Positions 1 through 10,906 of a stretch of DNA of 64,000 nucleotides are shown piece by piece; the stretch's first letter is position 1; each line of letters starts with the position of its first letter. Source of the DNA: Salinisphaera aquimarina (GTDB taxonomy: Bacteria; Pseudomonadota; Gammaproteobacteria; Nevskiales; Salinisphaeraceae); contig NZ_JBHRSS010000007.1 of NCBI RefSeq assembly GCF_042643355.1, positions 142,198 to 206,197 on the forward strand, in the 5' to 3' direction. The notes beneath the pieces were generated by a model. It was not told the DNA's origin, ran no database searches, and was given only the letters and a program-made list of their open reading frames with translations. A program made the translations under genes and the position numbers.

Positions 1-2
1 CC

Positions 3-1154
3 TTGATCGTCGCCTTCGCGCTGTATCTCGACGCCCTCGGCTGGGGCGCGCCAGCGATCGGGGCGTTGTTCACCGCCGGCCTGCTGTTCGACGCCGTGCT
101 GGTGATCGCCTCTGGGCCCTTGAGCGATCGCTTCGGCCGCAAGCGTTTCCTGCTCTGCTACGAATGCGTGCAGGTGGTCGCCGCCCTGCTGGCCCTGTCC
201 ACCGCCGCGACGCCGCTGCTCGTGCTCGCCGCGCTCTTCGGTGGATTCGGCCGTGGCGCCAACGGCAGCAGCGGGCCGTTCGCGCCGGTCGAACTCGCCT
301 GGCTGTCGCAGCCGCTGGCCGCGAGCGCACGTGGCAGCGTCTACAGCCTCAATATGGCGCTCGGCTTCGGGGGCATGGGCCTGGGCGCCCTGCTCGCGGC
401 CACGCCGACACTGTTCTCGACCTGGCTACCGGGCGCCCTGTCGTTCCGGCCGCTGTTCGGGCTGGTGTTGATCGGCGCGCTCACCTGTCTGCTGCTGATC
501 TCGCTGGCCCGCGATCGGCCGCCCATATTCAGCACCGACAGCGCGCAGAGCGTCCAGGACGACCACGACGACAATCGCCGCGAGAATTCGCTGTTGCTGC
601 GCCTGATGGGCATCAATGCACTCAACGGCGTGGCGATCGGACTGGTCGGCCCCCTGATGGCGTACTGGTTCGCGCTGCGATTCGGCCAAGGGCCGGAAGA
701 TATCGGCCCGGTCATGGCGCTGGCCTACGGGGTGACGGCGGTTTCGTCGATCGGCGCGGGCCGGCTGGTAAGGCGCACCGGCGTGGTCCGCGCGGTCGTG
801 TGGATGCGCAGTCTGGGTCTGGTCATGCTGCTGTTGCTGCCGTTCATGCCGAGCTTCTGGATGGCCGCGGTGCTGCATATCGCACGCTCGGCGCTCAACC
901 GGGGCAGTGCCGGCGCGCGCCAGGCCCTGACCGTGAGTCTGGTGCGGCCCCACCGGCGCGGCACTGCTGCCAGCACCGGCAGTGCTGCGATACAGCTTCC
1001 GCGCGCGGCCGGCCCGCTGTTTGCCGGACTGTTCTTCGGCGCGGGCTATCTCGCGACGCCGTTCTATATTGCCGCCGGATTCTTCGCTGCCTATATCTAT
1101 TGCTATCAGCGCACGTTCAAAGCCTACGATCCCAATCGTAACTTTCCGGCCTGA
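3..1154 (+). CDS. MFS transporter (5' end outside window)
   Basis: Inner-membrane carrier of the major facilitator superfamily. The visible 383 residues hold about ten hydrophobic helices. The loop between the second and third visible segments carries GPLSDRFGRKR near residue 40, which is the MFS A-motif (G-x-x-x-D-R-x-G-R-K/R). A hydrophilic acidic linker near residues 178-195 separates the two six-helix halves. The reading frame is open to the window edge, so the true start is probably upstream. No substrate can be assigned. The next gene starts 216 bases downstream, beyond a hairpin terminator. Confidence 0.85.
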   Translation: MIVAFALYLDALGWGAPAIGALFTAGLLFDAVLVIASGPLSDRFGRKRFLLCYECVQVVAALLALSTAATPLLVLAALFGGFGRGANGSSGPFAPVELAWLSQPLAASARGSVYSLNMALGFGGMGLGALLAATPTLFSTWLPGALSFRPLFGLVLIGALTCLLLISLARDRPPIFSTDSAQSVQDDHDDNRRENSLLLRLMGINALNGVAIGLVGPLMAYWFALRFGQGPEDIGPVMALAYGVTAVSSIGAGRLVRRTGVVRAVVWMRSLGLVMLLLLPFMPSFWMAAVLHIARSALNRGSAGARQALTVSLVRPHRRGTAASTGSAAIQLPRAAGPLFAGLFFGAGYLATPFYIAAGFFAAYIYCYQRTFKAYDPNRNFPA

Positions 1155-1286
1155 TCCTTGCTTTGCTCTTTCGGACGGGTCAAGAAACGCTATCACCCGG
1201 CCGATATTTACCTGATCGAACATGACGCGTGCCTGTCAGGATTGATGATATGCCGCCGGTTCTTTCGTAAAAACGGACGATTTGAA

Positions 1287-1325
1287 GCCGGGGGCGAGCG
1301 CTCATTCGCCCCCGGCGTCCTTTTT
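1287..1325 (+). terminator. Rho-independent terminator
   Basis: An 11-bp perfect stem (GCCGGGGGCGA / TCGCCCCCGGC) with an 8-base loop is followed by GTCC and five T. It lies 130 bases after the MFS stop and just before the EAL gene, so it probably ends the MFS transcript. Confidence 0.75.
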
Positions 1326-1370
1326 CGGGCCTGCCGCGTATCCTGTTCCGAGCCGGAGATTTGCTGATCC

Positions 1371-2627
1371 ATGACCATCGCTGAATCAACGCGCCCCGTG
1401 CACGCCAGCATCCGTGCACCCTTTGCAGATTACGCCCTGCATAGCGTGTTTCAGCCTGTCTTCAGCCTCAGTCACCGCCGTACCGTGGGCTTCGAGGCGC
1501 TCATCCGTGCCACCGATGCGGCCGACACACCGGTGTCGCCCCTCGAACTGTTCGCAGCTGCCGACAGTCATCAGCGGGTACTCGAACTCGACCAGACCTG
1601 CCAGGCCCTGCATGTTCGGAACTTCACCATGCAGACGCCGGAACGCCGCTGGCTGTTCCTCAACCTCGATCCCAACACCATTACCCAGCGAAGTTACCGC
1701 AAAGGCCTGCTCGCCGACGCGCTCGCAGAGGCCGCGCTCGAACCGCATCTGCTTGTCATCGAAATACTGGAATCGAGTATCTGCGACGAGTCGCTGCTCA
1801 TGGAGGCAGTGACCTATTTTCGCGACATGGGCGCACTGGTGGCGCTCGATGATTTCGGTGCAGGCCACTCCAACTTCGATCGCATCTGGCGTGTCGCTCC
1901 GGATATCATCAAGCTCGACCGTTCGCTTATCGTCGAGGCCGAACAGCACCGCACCGGACACCTGCGCCAGGTCCTTCCGAATCTGGTCGCGCTCATGCAT
2001 GAAGCCGGCAGTCTGGTGCTCGCCGAAGGCATCGAAACCGAAGCGCAGGCACTGCTGGCCATCAACGCCGACGTGGATTTCGTTCAGGGTTTTTATTTCG
2101 GCTATCCGGTGGAGACGATCGACCGCCACCCGAAACAGGCCACGCGCTGTCTGGAATCGCTGACCACCCGCTTCGCCGAGGCCGCCCTGGCCGATGACAA
2201 CGCGAGCCGTCGCGAACTCGCGCCTTATGTAGACGTGTTTCGCGCCGTGGCCGATGCCATCGAAAACGGAGCGCCGATCCAACAGACCTGCGAATCGCTT
2301 TTGAAACTGCCGCGTACCGCGCGCTGCTATCTGCTCAATGAATGGGGCGAGGAAGTCGTGCACTTTCGCGGCAACGAGGCCGCGGCCACGCGTGTGCGCC
2401 AGACCGGTCCGATCAGCGACACCAGCGGCGGCACCTGGTTTCGCCGAAAGTATTTTCGTGCGGCCATGAGCGACCCGCGTCGTCACAAGATCTCGCGCCC
2501 CTATCAGTCGAGTGCCGGCACCGATATGTGCATCACACTTTCAATCGCCTTCGGCAACGCGTCGCCGCGAGTTTTCTGCTGCGATATCCACTGCCCCGCG
2601 CGCCGGACACTCGCCCGCATCGATTGA
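1371..2627 (+). CDS. EAL-domain cyclic-di-GMP phosphodiesterase with C-terminal sensory region
   Basis: Predicted cytosolic phosphodiesterase that linearises cyclic di-GMP. The EAL domain spans about residues 22-260. The known catalytic and metal positions are all present: E42 of the EAL motif, N98, E131, D160-D161 in DDFGAGHSNFD, K181, E219 and E222 in AEGIETE, and Q239. It is therefore expected to be active. Residues 260-418 have no membrane segment and end in a PAS/Cache-like region resembling the YkuI C-terminal domain (SRPYQSSAGTDMCITLS). Its stop codon overlaps the start of murI (TGATG), so the two are translationally coupled. The signal sensed is unknown. Confidence 0.9.
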   Translation: MTIAESTRPVHASIRAPFADYALHSVFQPVFSLSHRRTVGFEALIRATDAADTPVSPLELFAAADSHQRVLELDQTCQALHVRNFTMQTPERRWLFLNLDPNTITQRSYRKGLLADALAEAALEPHLLVIEILESSICDESLLMEAVTYFRDMGALVALDDFGAGHSNFDRIWRVAPDIIKLDRSLIVEAEQHRTGHLRQVLPNLVALMHEAGSLVLAEGIETEAQALLAINADVDFVQGFYFGYPVETIDRHPKQATRCLESLTTRFAEAALADDNASRRELAPYVDVFRAVADAIENGAPIQQTCESLLKLPRTARCYLLNEWGEEVVHFRGNEAAATRVRQTGPISDTSGGTWFRRKYFRAAMSDPRRHKISRPYQSSAGTDMCITLSIAFGNASPRVFCCDIHCPARRTLARID

Positions 2628-3448
2628 TGCTGTCACCGGAGACAGCCGCGCCGGATGCTCGGGCACCCCTGCTGGTGTTCGACTCGGGGGTCGGCGGCCT
2701 GTCGGTACTCGAACGGATTCGACAGCACTGCCCCGCCGCGCCCATCGTCTACGCCATGGATCGCGCGGGCTACCCCTACGGCATGCGCGACGATGCCGAT
2801 CTGGCAGGCAGGATTCCCGCGTTGCTGGGCCGGCTGGTCGAGCGCTACCGCCCCCGACTGCTGGTGATCGCCTGCAACACGGCGTCGACTATCGCGATCA
2901 ACGCCGTGCGCCACGCGCTCGATATACCCGTCGTCGGCACCGTGCCGGCGATCAAGACCGCAGCAACGCGGACCCGAACCGGCGTGATCGGCGTGCTGGG
3001 GACCCACGCCACCATACGACAACCCTATCTTGACCAGCTGATCGACGACTTCGCACCCGACTGCACGATTCTCAGGCACGGCGCCCCGGCACTGGTGGAT
3101 CTCGCCGAAGCACGGCTAGTGGGCGACACCCGGCTCTCGCCGGCCGCCTCGAACGCGCTTTCCGGTCTTCACAGCCAGACTCGCGGCCGCTCGATGGACA
3201 CGGTCGTACTCGCCTGCACGCATTTCCCGCTTGTCGCCCATGAACTGGCGGCCGCTGCTGCCTCCGACCTGCAGTTCGTCGATAGCAGCGATGCCATCGC
3301 CCGGCGGGTAGCGGCGCTCACCTGCGCGCAGTCATGGCCGGCGCGCAGGCCACGGGGAATCGTAGCAAGCACCGGGCCAGCGGCGACAACGCAAATACTC
3401 ATGCCCGCACTGGCGCGTTTCGGGCTCATGCGGTTGGATACATTCTGA
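2627..3448 (+). CDS. murI: Glutamate racemase
   Basis: Converts L-glutamate to D-glutamate for peptidoglycan synthesis in the cytosol. The 273-residue length is normal. The paired catalytic cysteines sit in ACNTAS (C83) and ACTHFPL (near 197), and the N-terminal DSGVGGLSV motif (19-27) is present. The frame is open further upstream, but the ATG at 2627 is chosen because it overlaps the EAL stop by one base and leaves a 13-residue lead before the conserved core. Expression coupled to a c-di-GMP enzyme is unusual. A strong terminator follows about 105 bases downstream. Confidence 0.95.
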   Translation: MLSPETAAPDARAPLLVFDSGVGGLSVLERIRQHCPAAPIVYAMDRAGYPYGMRDDADLAGRIPALLGRLVERYRPRLLVIACNTASTIAINAVRHALDIPVVGTVPAIKTAATRTRTGVIGVLGTHATIRQPYLDQLIDDFAPDCTILRHGAPALVDLAEARLVGDTRLSPAASNALSGLHSQTRGRSMDTVVLACTHFPLVAHELAAAAASDLQFVDSSDAIARRVAALTCAQSWPARRPRGIVASTGPAATTQILMPALARFGLMRLDTF

Positions 3449-3554
3449 CTTGTGTCATGTGCCGCGGCGCCACGTTTCCCCGCCGGCGTCCGGACAACCG
3501 ACCGCCCTCTACGCTGAGCGGAGTTGGCGGGCCGACCCCTCGGATGCCAGGCAA

Positions 3555-3584
3555 AAAAATGCCCGGCCGAAGCCGGGCATTTTT
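3555..3584. terminator. Bidirectional Rho-independent terminator
   Basis: A perfect 7-bp GC stem (GCCCGGC / GCCGGGC, loop CGAA) is flanked by an A-run on the left and a T-run on the right, extending the stem by six A-T pairs. It can stop murI from the left and the small convergent gene from the right. Confidence 0.9.
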
Positions 3585-3604
3585 CACATCTGGCATGCGG
3601 TGAT

Positions 3605-3790
3605 TCAGTCCAGCGGCTGATCGACCCGCTTGATCATGTACTGCATGGGCACGTGCGTGCTCTGAGCAGTCACAGCCGTCTGCGGATTGGCGTCATACGC
3701 CAGCCCCATGGCCACCGCCGGCATGCAGATCGACGCCACCAGCAGACCGTACATCAATGAACGCGAAGCGAAATTACGAAGCACCAACAT
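3605..3790 (-). CDS. Small exported or membrane-anchored protein, unknown function
   Basis: A 61-residue protein with a positively charged start (MLVLRNFASRS), one hydrophobic segment at about 12-28 and a polar C-terminal tail. This is a signal peptide or single-anchor layout. A longer frame begins at 3823, but the ATG at 3790 has a strong AGGAGG site seven bases upstream, so it is preferred. It converges on murI across the shared terminator. No family is recognised. Confidence 0.6.
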   Translation of the reverse strand: MLVLRNFASRSLMYGLLVASICMPAVAMGLAYDANPQTAVTAQSTHVPMQYMIKRVDQPLD

Positions 3791-4541
3791 TTCCAATCCT
3801 CCTCTGAATGAGCGTCTTGTCAAAGACGCCCCTTGCTACTGAACGCATGACCGGCACCCTGGCCGCCCATGTAACCTGAAACTCATTTTTTCGACGATGC
3901 ACGTGGGCGTCCTGCGCGCATTCGATCTCGAAAATCCGCTCGCGCGGCGCATCCGCTCCTCTACAGCCGCCTAGATCACCAATGCCCGGCTGCCATCAGG
4001 CCAGCAGCGTAATCGCATCGATCGCCGGCACGCCCGCTCCGGGAGTGAATGCGGCGTCCCGAAGCTATCTTTAACGGGCCACAACACCAGCTGCGGGCAT
4101 CTGAAGCGTCTGCATACCAAAATGCCAAGGCAGGCGATTGCTGTATTATCCAATAACCTCTTTGGCAGGGCGAGATATTGACACGATTCGGGGGTTTTTC
4201 AACCCTTTTAGCGCGGTTTTATTTAAATATTTCCTGTTCCGGCCACGATGACCCTATCGCACGAAATAATCGCACTAACGTCGCGATAGCCCGACACGAT
4301 GGCAGTCGACAATCGACCATGGCCGACCTCGTGCCAAAGCTCTGCAACCGCCGTCGCCCGCGGTGCTTGCGCGCCAGTTCGAGTGCAGTCTCGGATAGAA
4401 GGAAGGCGCGCGGGTACAGTGACTGCGACACCGATACGCGGATGGACCCTAGAGCCTGAGCGTCCGGTCAAGCCGGCTCGCCGACCATACAGGCGTTGAC
4501 TACCGCGCTGCGCGCGGCAGCAAACGGACCGCGAACCGGAC
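3791..4541. other. Intergenic stretch without a supportable gene
   Basis: About 750 bases. Only short frames with no family resemblance are present. Around 4175-4245 the DNA turns AT-rich and includes a TTGACA hexamer at about 4177, but I see no well-placed -10 box or gene start after it. It may be decayed sequence. Confidence 0.5.
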
Positions 4542-5165
4542 TTACAGCCGCGCGGCGATCAATCGAGCGCCGAAGCCGGCCAGTACGGTGCCAATCCCGC
4601 GCTCGATCCAGCCGCCGAATCGGCGATAGGTCGCTCGCGCGGGCCGGCTGGAGAGCAATAGCGCGACCAGGCTGTACCACAGCACTTCGAGGGCAAAGCC
4701 GCCGACCAGTATCGCGGCCTTGGCCCAGAGCGCGGTACCCGCCGGAATCGCCACGCTGTAGAGGCTCAGGAAAAACGCGATGCCCTTGGGATTGGACAGA
4801 TCGACCAGCAGCCCGATCCGAAAGCCCCGCCAGGCGCCCGTGGGCATATCCGGGCTCTCGCCGCCCGTAGCCGCCGCCCCGCTGAGCCAGGCCGATACAC
4901 CGAAATAGATCAGATAACAGCCGCCGGCCACCTCGACCGCGGCGGCCAGCCAACTCACCCGTTCGAGCAGAATCACCAGACCGGTCATGGTCAGGATCGC
5001 GTAGAAGGTGGCGCCGACGGCAAAGCCCAGCGACGCGGCATAGGCCGCGGTTCTCGCCCCGGACATCGACAGGCGCGTGATCAACGCAAAACCCGGTCCG
5101 GGGCTGACGACGAGGCCGGCGTAGAGCGCGAGGGTGGTGAGAACGACGACGAGATCCTGATTCAT
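4542..5165 (-). CDS. LysE/RhtB-family amino-acid or metabolite exporter
   Basis: Predicted inner-membrane exporter of 207 residues with about six helices, the family's usual size. The family's N-terminal signature SPGPGFALI lies at about 21-29, and the mid-protein motif NPKGIAFFLSLY near 132 matches the conserved NPK block. RhtB/LysE proteins export amino acids or related compounds; nothing here fixes the substrate. It is transcribed alone, with a 560-base gap upstream. Confidence 0.9.
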   Translation of the reverse strand: MNQDLVVVLTTLALYAGLVVSPGPGFALITRLSMSGARTAAYAASLGFAVGATFYAILTMTGLVILLERVSWLAAAVEVAGGCYLIYFGVSAWLSGAAATGGESPDMPTGAWRGFRIGLLVDLSNPKGIAFFLSLYSVAIPAGTALWAKAAILVGGFALEVLWYSLVALLLSSRPARATYRRFGGWIERGIGTVLAGFGARLIAARL

Positions 5166-5727
5166 GCGGCCGTGATATCACCGATCCGGGTCTCCTGCCA
5201 ATAGGCGCGGGCCCCGCTTCATATCGTCGCGTGACGGCTGTTGGCATCTCTCGCCTACGGGGCGTCAGCGGCAACGTACGGCGCCGGCACCGCACGCTGC
5301 ACCACGGGTAATGGAATTCGTCGGTTTATGCGGATCACGCCCCGTCGCGCGATCGCGCTCGTTGTCATCCCTTCGTTCGTTTGTATGGATATTGCATGGG
5401 GGTATTGCACACTGCAAAGCCGCCCATATCCATGAACCTCCGGCGCCCGCGATGACGAAAAGAGCGAACGGCCAAGCGGCCGTTCATCGCAATACTTGTC
5501 GTTACCGTCGCGGCCGACCTGTCTTTTCAAACCTCCGGTGTCGCAACCGTCCAGGAACGCGGTCACCGCGGCGTCATCCACCGCATTCATGGTCTGAGCA
5601 TCCGGTCCGGCAATGAAGTCCACCGCTCGGCAACGACCGCGCTGCTGTGTCGACACTCGACTCTGCGCGAATGAATCTTGATGCCGCGCGTCGCTCGCGT
5701 GACGCCTTCTCGAACCACGGAATTTAC
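5166..5727. other. Intergenic region with a hairpin
   Basis: Separates divergent transporter genes. It contains a short stem-loop at about 5466-5485 (GAACGGCC / GGCCGTTC, loop AAGC) without a T-tract. No gene is supportable. It must hold the promoters for the LysE gene and the MFS gene, but I could not identify them convincingly. Confidence 0.4.
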
Positions 5728-6924
5728 ATGTCCAGCCCAGTCAATCCGCTCCCGGTTCTGCTCGCTCTGGCGACCGGCGGCTTCGCCATCGGCACCACCG
5801 AGTTCGCGACCATGAGCCTGCTGCCGTTCATTCAGAACAGCATGCAGGTGAATGCCGCGACGGCCAGCCATATCATCAGTGCCTACGCGCTCGGCGTGGT
5901 GTTTGGCGCGCCCATCATCACCGTCCTGGCCGCGCGTATCGGACGCAAGCCGCTGTTGCTGGCACTGATGACGATGTTTGCCCTCGGCAATGCGTTGAGC
6001 GCGCTCGCGCCCAGCTACGGCTGGCTGCTGACGTTTCGGTTTCTCAGCGGCCTGCCGCACGGGGCTTATTTCGGACTGGCCGCGCTGATGGCCGCATCGG
6101 TCGTGCCGGCCGGCCGGCGCACCCAGGCGGTGGGCGCGGTCATGCTCGGGCTGACCGCCGCGACGATTGTCGGCGTACCGCTGGCGACCTGGTTGGGCAA
6201 TGCCGTGGGCTGGCGCTGGGGGTACTGGTGTGTGACCGCACTGGCGGCCATCACCATCGCACTGATCGCGCGGTTCGCCCCGCGCACCGGCGCGACCGCC
6301 GGCGCCAGTCCGCTGCGTGAGCTGGACGCACTACGCAGCGGTGCCGTCTGGCTGACGCTCGCGATCGGCGCGATCGGCTTCGGCGGTCTGTTCTCGGTGT
6401 ATACCTATCTCACCTCGACGCTCGACCAGATCACCGGCATGTCCGAGGCATGGATACCGCTGGTGCTGGGTGTGTTCGGGCTCGGCATGACCGCCGGCAA
6501 TATCGTGGTGCCGCGTTTTGCCGATCGAGCACAGATGCCCACGGCGGGTTTCCTGCTCGGCTGGACCATCATCGCGCTGGCCCTGTTTCCGCTCGCGACC
6601 GGTCACGTCTGGGCGATCACGCTGGATGTGTTCTGTATCGGCTTTGGCGCCGCGCTGGCAACGGTCCTGCAGACACGGCTGATGGACGTGGCCGGCGACG
6701 CCCAGAATCTCGCCGCTGCGCTCAATCACGTCGCTTTCAACATGGCCAATGCGCTCGGCCCGTGGCTGGCGGGTCTGGCGCTGGCGGCCGGCTACGGCCT
6801 GCGCTCGACCGGCGTGGTCGGCTGTGCGCTCGCTGTCTGCGGCCTGCTGATCTGGGCTATCGCATGGCGCTCGGACCACACCGCCACTGTACGGGCCGAC
6901 CGGACAAGCGCGGCTGTGCGCTGA
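5728..6924 (+). CDS. MFS transporter, DHA1 drug/sugar-efflux type (AraJ/YdhP-like)
   Basis: A 398-residue, twelve-helix inner-membrane carrier. The opening ALATGGFAIGTTEFATMSLL and RIGRKPLL (A-motif tail) are typical of the AraJ/YdhP subgroup, as is FRFLSGLPHGAYFG. It probably works as a proton-driven efflux pump; the substrate is unknown. The frame is open from 5647, but the ATG at 5728 begins just before the first helix and is preferred. The next gene converges on it. Confidence 0.88.
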   Translation: MSSPVNPLPVLLALATGGFAIGTTEFATMSLLPFIQNSMQVNAATASHIISAYALGVVFGAPIITVLAARIGRKPLLLALMTMFALGNALSALAPSYGWLLTFRFLSGLPHGAYFGLAALMAASVVPAGRRTQAVGAVMLGLTAATIVGVPLATWLGNAVGWRWGYWCVTALAAITIALIARFAPRTGATAGASPLRELDALRSGAVWLTLAIGAIGFGGLFSVYTYLTSTLDQITGMSEAWIPLVLGVFGLGMTAGNIVVPRFADRAQMPTAGFLLGWTIIALALFPLATGHVWAITLDVFCIGFGAALATVLQTRLMDVAGDAQNLAAALNHVAFNMANALGPWLAGLALAAGYGLRSTGVVGCALAVCGLLIWAIAWRSDHTATVRADRTSAAVR

Positions 6925-6981
6925 TCGCGACCGGCAACGACCTTGCGATGAAACCCGGTCAGCGGCCGCGGGCGACCGAAA

Positions 6982-7509
6982 CTAGAGCATGCGATGCAGG
7001 GTATCGTCGCGCCGGATGATGCGATGCTGCAGCGCGCCGAGCACGTGCAGAACCACCAGCGTGAGGATGGTCCAGCTGATCCAGTAGTGAACCGCCGACA
7101 ATAGCGGCGCGATATCGGGCGCCTTTCCGATCGGACTCCAGACCGGCAGCAGTCCGAACCACTCGAGCGGAAAGCCGTGGGCATTGGTGGCCAGAAAACC
7201 GCTGATCGGCATGGCGATGAGCGCCAGATACAACGCCCACTGAACCGTGCTCGCCAGCCCGGACTGCCAACGCGGCATCGGCGGTTTCGCCGGGGTCACG
7301 GTGAGAAAGCGCACGCACAGCCGCGCCAGCATCAGCCACAGCACCAGGAACCCCAGCGACTCGTGCCAGAGATAGAACGCCGTCTTGTCCTCGTCCTTGA
7401 TGAACTCGATCACCGCTCCCAGCGGCCAGACCGCGAACACCAGTACCGCCACGAGCCAGTGAAACGCTTTCGCAAGCGGGTGGTAATGATCAACGGGCGT
7501 TGGTTGCAT
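6982..7509 (-). CDS. Cytochrome b561-family membrane protein
   Basis: A 175-residue protein with four membrane helices that binds two b-type haems and passes electrons between quinol and a periplasmic acceptor. Candidate haem ligands are H17 (KAFHWL), H49 (LWHESLGF) and two histidines in the last helix region (SAVHYW and VLHVLGALQH). The CybB-type layout and length are normal. It is monocistronic, and the electron acceptor cannot be inferred from the context. Confidence 0.9.
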   Translation of the reverse strand: MQPTPVDHYHPLAKAFHWLVAVLVFAVWPLGAVIEFIKDEDKTAFYLWHESLGFLVLWLMLARLCVRFLTVTPAKPPMPRWQSGLASTVQWALYLALIAMPISGFLATNAHGFPLEWFGLLPVWSPIGKAPDIAPLLSAVHYWISWTILTLVVLHVLGALQHRIIRRDDTLHRML

Positions 7510-7652
7510 GGTGCTCCCCTGAAAACACGGCGGGACAGACTGATGATGCTATCCCGCCACAGTTTTGCCTACGCCCGGCGTGAGGAGGCCGATGCGTGAT
7601 CGCTGCGAACCGGCCGGATAATGCCGAGTCCGCCATCGTGCCGGCCAGAGGC

Positions 7653-8024
7653 CTAGCCGAAGTGGAAGAACGCGACCTTGTTGCCGTCCGGATCCCGGAT
7701 ATAGGCGCCGTAGAACTGGTCGGGAATACGCTGGCCGGGTTCGCCGTCGTCGGTCGCGCCCAGCTCGATGGCCTTGTGGTAGAGCGTATCCACCCCTTCT
7801 TTCGAGCCGGGCTGGAAGGCCACCATGTTGCCGTTGCCGGGTGCGCTGGGTTGCTCGTCGTAGGGCGTGCATACCGCAAGCATCGGCGCCTTCATGCTCT
7901 GACCGATGAAACAGATACGCCCCATATCCAGCAGTATGCGGGCCTCCATGGCCCCGAGCAGCGACTCGTAGAAGGCTTTCGCCCGGGCCATGTCACTCAC
8001 ACCGATCGTCGCGTAACCAATCAT
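7653..8024 (-). CDS. VOC (glyoxalase/bleomycin-resistance) family protein
   Basis: A 123-residue single vicinal-oxygen-chelate domain protein. It opens with MIGYATIGVSDMARAKAFYE and ends in the strand YIRDPDGNKVAFFH, both standard VOC landmarks. The frame is open to 8189, but the ATG at 8024 is preferred because the conserved fold starts there and AAGGAA lies nine bases upstream. Members include glyoxalases, dioxygenases and antibiotic-binding proteins; the reaction is unknown. Confidence 0.85.
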   Translation of the reverse strand: MIGYATIGVSDMARAKAFYESLLGAMEARILLDMGRICFIGQSMKAPMLAVCTPYDEQPSAPGNGNMVAFQPGSKEGVDTLYHKAIELGATDDGEPGQRIPDQFYGAYIRDPDGNKVAFFHFG

Positions 8025-8212
8025 TGCATCGTTCCTTTTATGTCGTTGTTGTCGTCGGAGCGTACATGAAGACGGTTGCATGCATCGCCCTCGGATACCG
8101 TGCGTACGATCAGCCGGCGTGTGTCGTACTACACTAGGCGCCGCCGACCGGCGTTCGCGCATTTGCCGCGCGACAACCGGCTGGCACATGATTCATCGAC
8201 AAGGACGACGCG

Positions 8213-9135
<923 letters not shown>

Positions 9136-9139
<4 letters not shown>

Positions 9140-9897
9140 ATCTTTACGCAATCGCTGCCATCTACAAGTTCGAAATGGCCCGTACCTGGCGCACGCTGTT
9201 TCAGAGCGTGGTGTCGCCGGTGATCTCCACGTCGCTGTATTTCGTGGTCTTCGGCTCGGCCATCGGCTCGCGTATCACCGAGGTCAACGGCATCAGCTAC
9301 GGCGCATTCATCGTGCCGGGGCTGATCATGCTGTCGTTGATGACCCAGAGTATCTCCAACGCCTCCTTCGCGATCTATTTTCCGAAGTTCATCGGCACCG
9401 TCTACGAACTGTTGTCGGCGCCGATTTCCTATGTCGAGATCGTGATCAGCTATGTGGGCGCGGCGGCCACCAAGTCGGCCGTACTCGGGCTGATCATTCT
9501 CGGCACGTCGACCTTCTTCGTGCCGTTGCAGATCGCCCATCCCGGCATGATGCTGCTGTTTCTGGCCCTCACGGCGATCACCTTCAGCCTGTTCGGCTTC
9601 ATCATCGGCATCTGGGCCGACAACTTCGAAAAACTGCAGATCGTGCCGCTGCTGATCGTCACCCCGCTGACCTTTCTCGGCGGCACCTTCTACTCCATCG
9701 ACATGCTGCCGCCGATCTGGCAGAAGATCACCCTGCTCAATCCGGTGGTCTATCTGGTCAGCGGTTTTCGCTGGAGTTTCTACGACGTCGCCGACGTGAG
9801 CGTGGGCCTGAGCCTGCTCATGATCTGCGTGTTCCTGGTCGCCTGTCTGCTCATCGTGGCGTGGATATTCAAGACCGGCTACCGGCTCAAGGCCTGA
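9136..9897 (+). CDS. ABC-2 transporter permease (YadH-like)
   Basis: A 253-residue permease with six helices and the ABC-2 fold. The motif LTFLGGTFYSIDMLPPIWQ near 175 and NPVVYLVSGFRW match YadH and the NodJ/DrrB branch. It overlaps the ATPase gene by four bases and must form the membrane part of the same exporter. It ends in a small inverted repeat (GGCTCA / TGAGCC) across its stop codon and converges on the next gene. Confidence 0.92.
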
Positions 9898-9927
9898 GCC
9901 CGTGGGCGGCGCTGCATCGCAACCGGC

Positions 9928-10683
9928 TCAGCCGGGATACCAGTTGCGCAGGCGCACGTCGATGTCCGCATCGCCGGCCTCGACCCGTGCCTTGAACTGC
10001 TCCGTATCCTGACCGCGGTAATGGTAGGGATAGACAATCGCCGGTTTGAAGTCGAGCACGGTATCGGCGGCCTGCTCCACGTCCATCGTGTAGGGCAGAT
10101 TCATGCACAGGAACGCCAGATCGATATTCTCGAGCGAGCGCGTCTCCGCGACGCCTTCGGTATCCCCCGCGATATAAACCCGCTTGCCGCCCAGGGTCAG
10201 CACGTAGCCGTTGCCCCAGCCTTTCGGATGATAGGCATCGGGCGACTCCGGCAGGTTGTACATGGGCACGGCATGAATGTTCAGGCCCAGCTCGTCGACG
10301 CTGTCGTCGTTGGCCATGATCAGGCGTGATTTGCCGTACTCGGTATCCAGCTTGTCGGCGACCGATTGCGGCATCACCACGATCGCGTTTTGGGTATCGA
10401 GTGCCGCGAGCGTATCCGGGCTCAGGTGATCGCCGTGAGCATGGGTGATCAGCACCAGATCCGGGGCGCCCAGGCCGTCATATTGCTGCGCGGCGCCGAC
10501 CGGATCGACGTAGATCGTGTGGCCGTTCCAGTGCATGACAAAACTGGCGTGCTCGACCGGATGCAGGGCCAGCGGTCCGTCGGCGGTCTGCAACGCGGTT
10601 TCGTCAGCGGATTGGGCCAATACCGCAGTGGCCGTCAATCCGCCCAGAAGCAGCGCATAGCAAAAACGGCGCATGAGTTTCAT
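9928..10683 (-). CDS. Exported metallo-beta-lactamase-fold hydrolase
   Basis: A 251-residue protein with an N-terminal signal peptide (MKLMRRFCYALLLGGL, likely cut after about A23), so it is periplasmic. The metal-binding motif HAHGDH occupies 81-86, and further ligand positions are suggested by AGDTEG and YPYHYRGQD. The order of motifs resembles UPF0173/UlaG-type hydrolases. The substrate is unknown. The gene is monocistronic. Confidence 0.87.
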   Translation of the reverse strand: MKLMRRFCYALLLGGLTATAVLAQSADETALQTADGPLALHPVEHASFVMHWNGHTIYVDPVGAAQQYDGLGAPDLVLITHAHGDHLSPDTLAALDTQNAIVVMPQSVADKLDTEYGKSRLIMANDDSVDELGLNIHAVPMYNLPESPDAYHPKGWGNGYVLTLGGKRVYIAGDTEGVAETRSLENIDLAFLCMNLPYTMDVEQAADTVLDFKPAIVYPYHYRGQDTEQFKARVEAGDADIDVRLRNWYPG

Positions 10684-10906
10684 GGTCAGTACTCAAGTAA
10701 TGGCTCTCGATCGACATTAGCACGTGGATCGCGCCCGAGACCGGCGCGACAATCGTGACTACAATAAAATCATGCGCCATCGCAATCGGCGACTCCGGAT
10801 ACGCTTTACCGACATGTCCCTGTACCCAGCCACTTCCAGTGCCCGCACGCTTCTGGTACTCAGGGAAGCTGGCATAGCATCGAATCACGGCCAAGGATGT
10901 CTCATT

